A stretch of DNA of 64,000 bases. It comes from Paramecium pentaurelia (lineage: Eukaryota > Ciliophora > Oligohymenophorea > Peniculida > Parameciidae). A program made the position numbers and the translations under genes. The notes beneath the pieces were generated by a model that saw only the letters and a list, made by a program, of their open reading frames with translations, searched no databases and was not told the DNA's origin. The stretch is from positions 417,498 through 481,497 of the forward strand of contig CAJJDO010000048.1 in assembly GCA_905183005.1 (NCBI GenBank), written 5' to 3'. Position 1 is the stretch's first letter, and each line of letters starts with the position of its first letter. This document shows, piece by piece, positions 62,299 through 64,000 of the stretch.

Positions 62299-62511
62299 TC
62301 ATTGAATAGCACAGGAACAAGAACATTTTTTCTTCTATTCTTAGTATTATATTCGTTCAACTATATAAACATCTTATATTGGAATGCCTTCAATCTAATC
62401 TCTAAATGTGACAGCTTTTGCTGACACTCCTTTAAGAATAGGTTGATTACGTTTATCAAATCTTTTAGTTTTTTTTTTCTCTTTTTCTTCTGTCATCTTA
62501 TCTTGGTTCAT
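62299..62511 (-). CDS. Small PP1-regulatory-like protein (RVxF-type motif)
   Basis: 70 residues, ATG 62509-62511, TGA 62299-62301, no intron. A Lys/Glu-rich N terminus is followed by GVSAKAVTFRDQIEGIPI. KAVTF matches the RVxF consensus ([K/R]x0-1[V/I]x[F/W]) that docks protein phosphatase 1, and the following acidic DQIEG is common in inhibitors of this type (compare SVSF/KVSFADNVEG-like motifs). The end is Cys-rich (KKKCSCSCAIQ). A small PP1-binding protein is plausible, but the motif is short and could be accidental. The C-terminal Cys cluster may bind metal. Confidence 0.55.
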
Positions 62512-62781
62512 TTTATTAATTTTATTAAAAATGACTTTGTTATATCAAATAGTAAAAATATGAATTTATTTTATATAAATTAATATCAGAAAAGAGAATC
62601 TATGAATACCAATTAGATATCATTTAGAGAAATACTTACAATATTATATTTAGAATTTCGATATTGAAATAAAGTTAAATTTTAAACTATTGTAATTTAA
62701 TGAATAAAAAAATCATCTATCTAGGTATTTTACACTTATATATAAATATTGAATAATCTAATACTGAATAATCAATTACAA

Positions 62782-63854
62782 TCACAATAATGAATTCACA
62801 AAGTTTAAAAATTCATTTTTATCAAAATCAACCTTTTTTAAACATTTCAATAAGCTCTCCATAATTTTGTCCAGGCTAGAGTGTTCTATTAGATTCTTAG
62901 AACTAATTAAATAAAATATTTTAGTCTCAGTTGGTGTGAAAGGTAATATAAACTATGGCAAAAATTATTATTTTTGAGAGTTGAAATAATACACCATTAT
63001 AATCTTAAAGATTATTAATAATTTTAACTTCTCTTATCTAATCGAACACTTAGAAAAATCAACTATTTCTCTATTTTTCTTTGAAATTACTAGTACCAAA
63101 TGGTATGATCATTGTTTATATATAATCATAAGTAAGCAGTTTTCTTAAAACCATTACTATGTCTATCGAAATCAATAGAATCAAATAAATTATAGGTTTG
63201 AATAAGTATCTTAATAACTTGATTAAATCAAAATTGAGAATGACTCTATAAAATATTGTGATAAATTAATTTGATACATATTGCAAAAATATTTCATTAT
63301 TTTAACTCTTATTTTCTTTTACAGAATTACAAGATATAATAATAGAATAATTTCACTTCTTTATGAAAGATATTTTTAAAGTAAAAAGACTCAATAAATT
63401 TCAATATTTCATTCTTTGATTCATTAGAAAACATTAATGTATCTACCTATAATAAACCATTAATAGAAATTATGTTTCCACTGTTGCAATTTTCAATCAA
63501 TAATAATATTTCTAGCATGCATAATTATTAGAGATTAACAGTATTTTTTTACAAATTATACATAACCCACAATAACTGAATTTTAAAGGCTGGTGAACTT
63601 AATTACCTTCATTATTTAATAGATTCTATAAGATTACTAATTAGCTTATTTACAAGTGAATCTAAGGTTATCAAATTTCTTACTTTATTATCTTTTGAAT
63701 CTTGAATAAATTCTTTGTAAAATATATACATTAATTTTGAAATCCAAATTACTGTATAATTATTATATTTTAAGATTCCTGTTATCTGCAAATTAAATCT
63801 TTTTTTGATAGTATTTACATTATTTTTCTTTGTTTTTTACTTTTCTATCAATCA
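62782..63854 (-). CDS. Armadillo/HEAT-like helical-repeat protein, exon structure unresolved
   Basis: The TGA at 62782-62784 and the last ~90 codons (ILPFTPTETKIFYLISS ... NEFLNFVNSLL) are clear. Upstream, helical segments lie in changing frames: QNNEIFLQYVSNQFITIFY, VMVLRKLLTYDYIQ, KEVKLFYYYIF, LLWVMYNLQKNTVNLQQLCM, ICN/ENCNSGN, ISKLMYIFYKEFIQDSK. Likely introns include about 63625-63652, 63577-63599, 63320-63344 and one near 63080-63108. The first ATG in this region is at 63854, but the exon linking it to the rest is not found, so the 5' end is uncertain. The pattern of alternating helices and ALWALxNL-like LLWVMYNLQK resembles ARM repeats of importin-alpha type; this is only a resemblance. 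Confidence 0.5.
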
Positions 63855-63926
63855 TGCTGTTTAATTTTTATTTGAATTCTATCTATATTTTAAAGATTAT
63901 TTGATTTATAAATTTAGGTTATATAA

Positions 63927-64000
63927 ATGATGATATTTTAATTTGAGATTAATAAGAAATATGATGTATAATTATAAAGATTTGAATTTATAAAAAAAGG
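63927..64000 (+). CDS. Possible start of a gene, 3' partial
   Basis: ATG at 63927 (ATG-ATG) opens a frame that stays open to the end of the window (MMIFQFEINKKYDVQLQR...). About 24 codons is too little to judge. A/T-rich chance cannot be excluded; the upstream region would be a divergent promoter with the armadillo-like gene. Confidence 0.3.

Overview
The window reads as macronuclear DNA of a Paramecium-type ciliate. Long reading frames appear only when TAA and TAG are read as glutamine and TGA is the sole stop. Genes are packed on both strands, often tens of bases apart. They are cut by very short GT...AG introns (19-35 nt in the models here, mostly 22-28), and the DNA is extremely AT-rich. 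All CDS coordinates run from start codon to stop codon and include introns; introns are listed where I placed them. I checked by hand that coding length minus introns is a multiple of three for every complete model except the p28 dynein light chain, where a local problem is described.

Layout: 1-3820 holds a partial coiled-coil protein, a small Cys-rich protein and a PH-like/pseudokinase gene. 4459-7338 holds a tandem CCCH (TTP-like) protein, mitochondrial ribosomal protein uS5 and a single-CCCH protein. 7667-14343 holds an ammonium transporter, two unrecognised Gln-rich proteins, ATG5 and ribosomal protein eL20. 14563-20501 holds a PH-like/protein kinase, a serine carboxypeptidase, an unknown and a putatively myristoylated CDPK-like pseudokinase. 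21521-26740 holds an unknown acidic protein, THO complex subunit 1 and a CSC1/OSCA/TMEM63-type channel. 27564-28916 is a MAP kinase.

28985-50004 is rich in ciliary genes. It has a B9-domain protein of MKS1 type, the p28 (DNALI1) axonemal dynein light chain, a 1528-residue HU(CCDC81-type)+EF-hand fusion, a coiled-coil RING protein and a complete 4180-residue axonemal inner-arm dynein heavy chain. A GC-enriched, hairpin-rich non-coding block at about 31130-31640 lies inside this region and is the best candidate for something undescribed. 50429-64000 holds a tiny ORF, VMA21, a 3009-residue IP3-receptor-type calcium channel, a coiled-coil protein, an unknown protein, a small PP1-inhibitor-like protein, an armadillo-like protein with unresolved exons and the start of one more possible gene.

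Taken together the genes cover cilium assembly and motility, Ca2+ signalling (IP3R, EF-hand, CDPK-like, CSC1), signalling kinases and housekeeping. Nothing looks like a bacterial operon, transposon, CRISPR array or tRNA/rRNA cluster.
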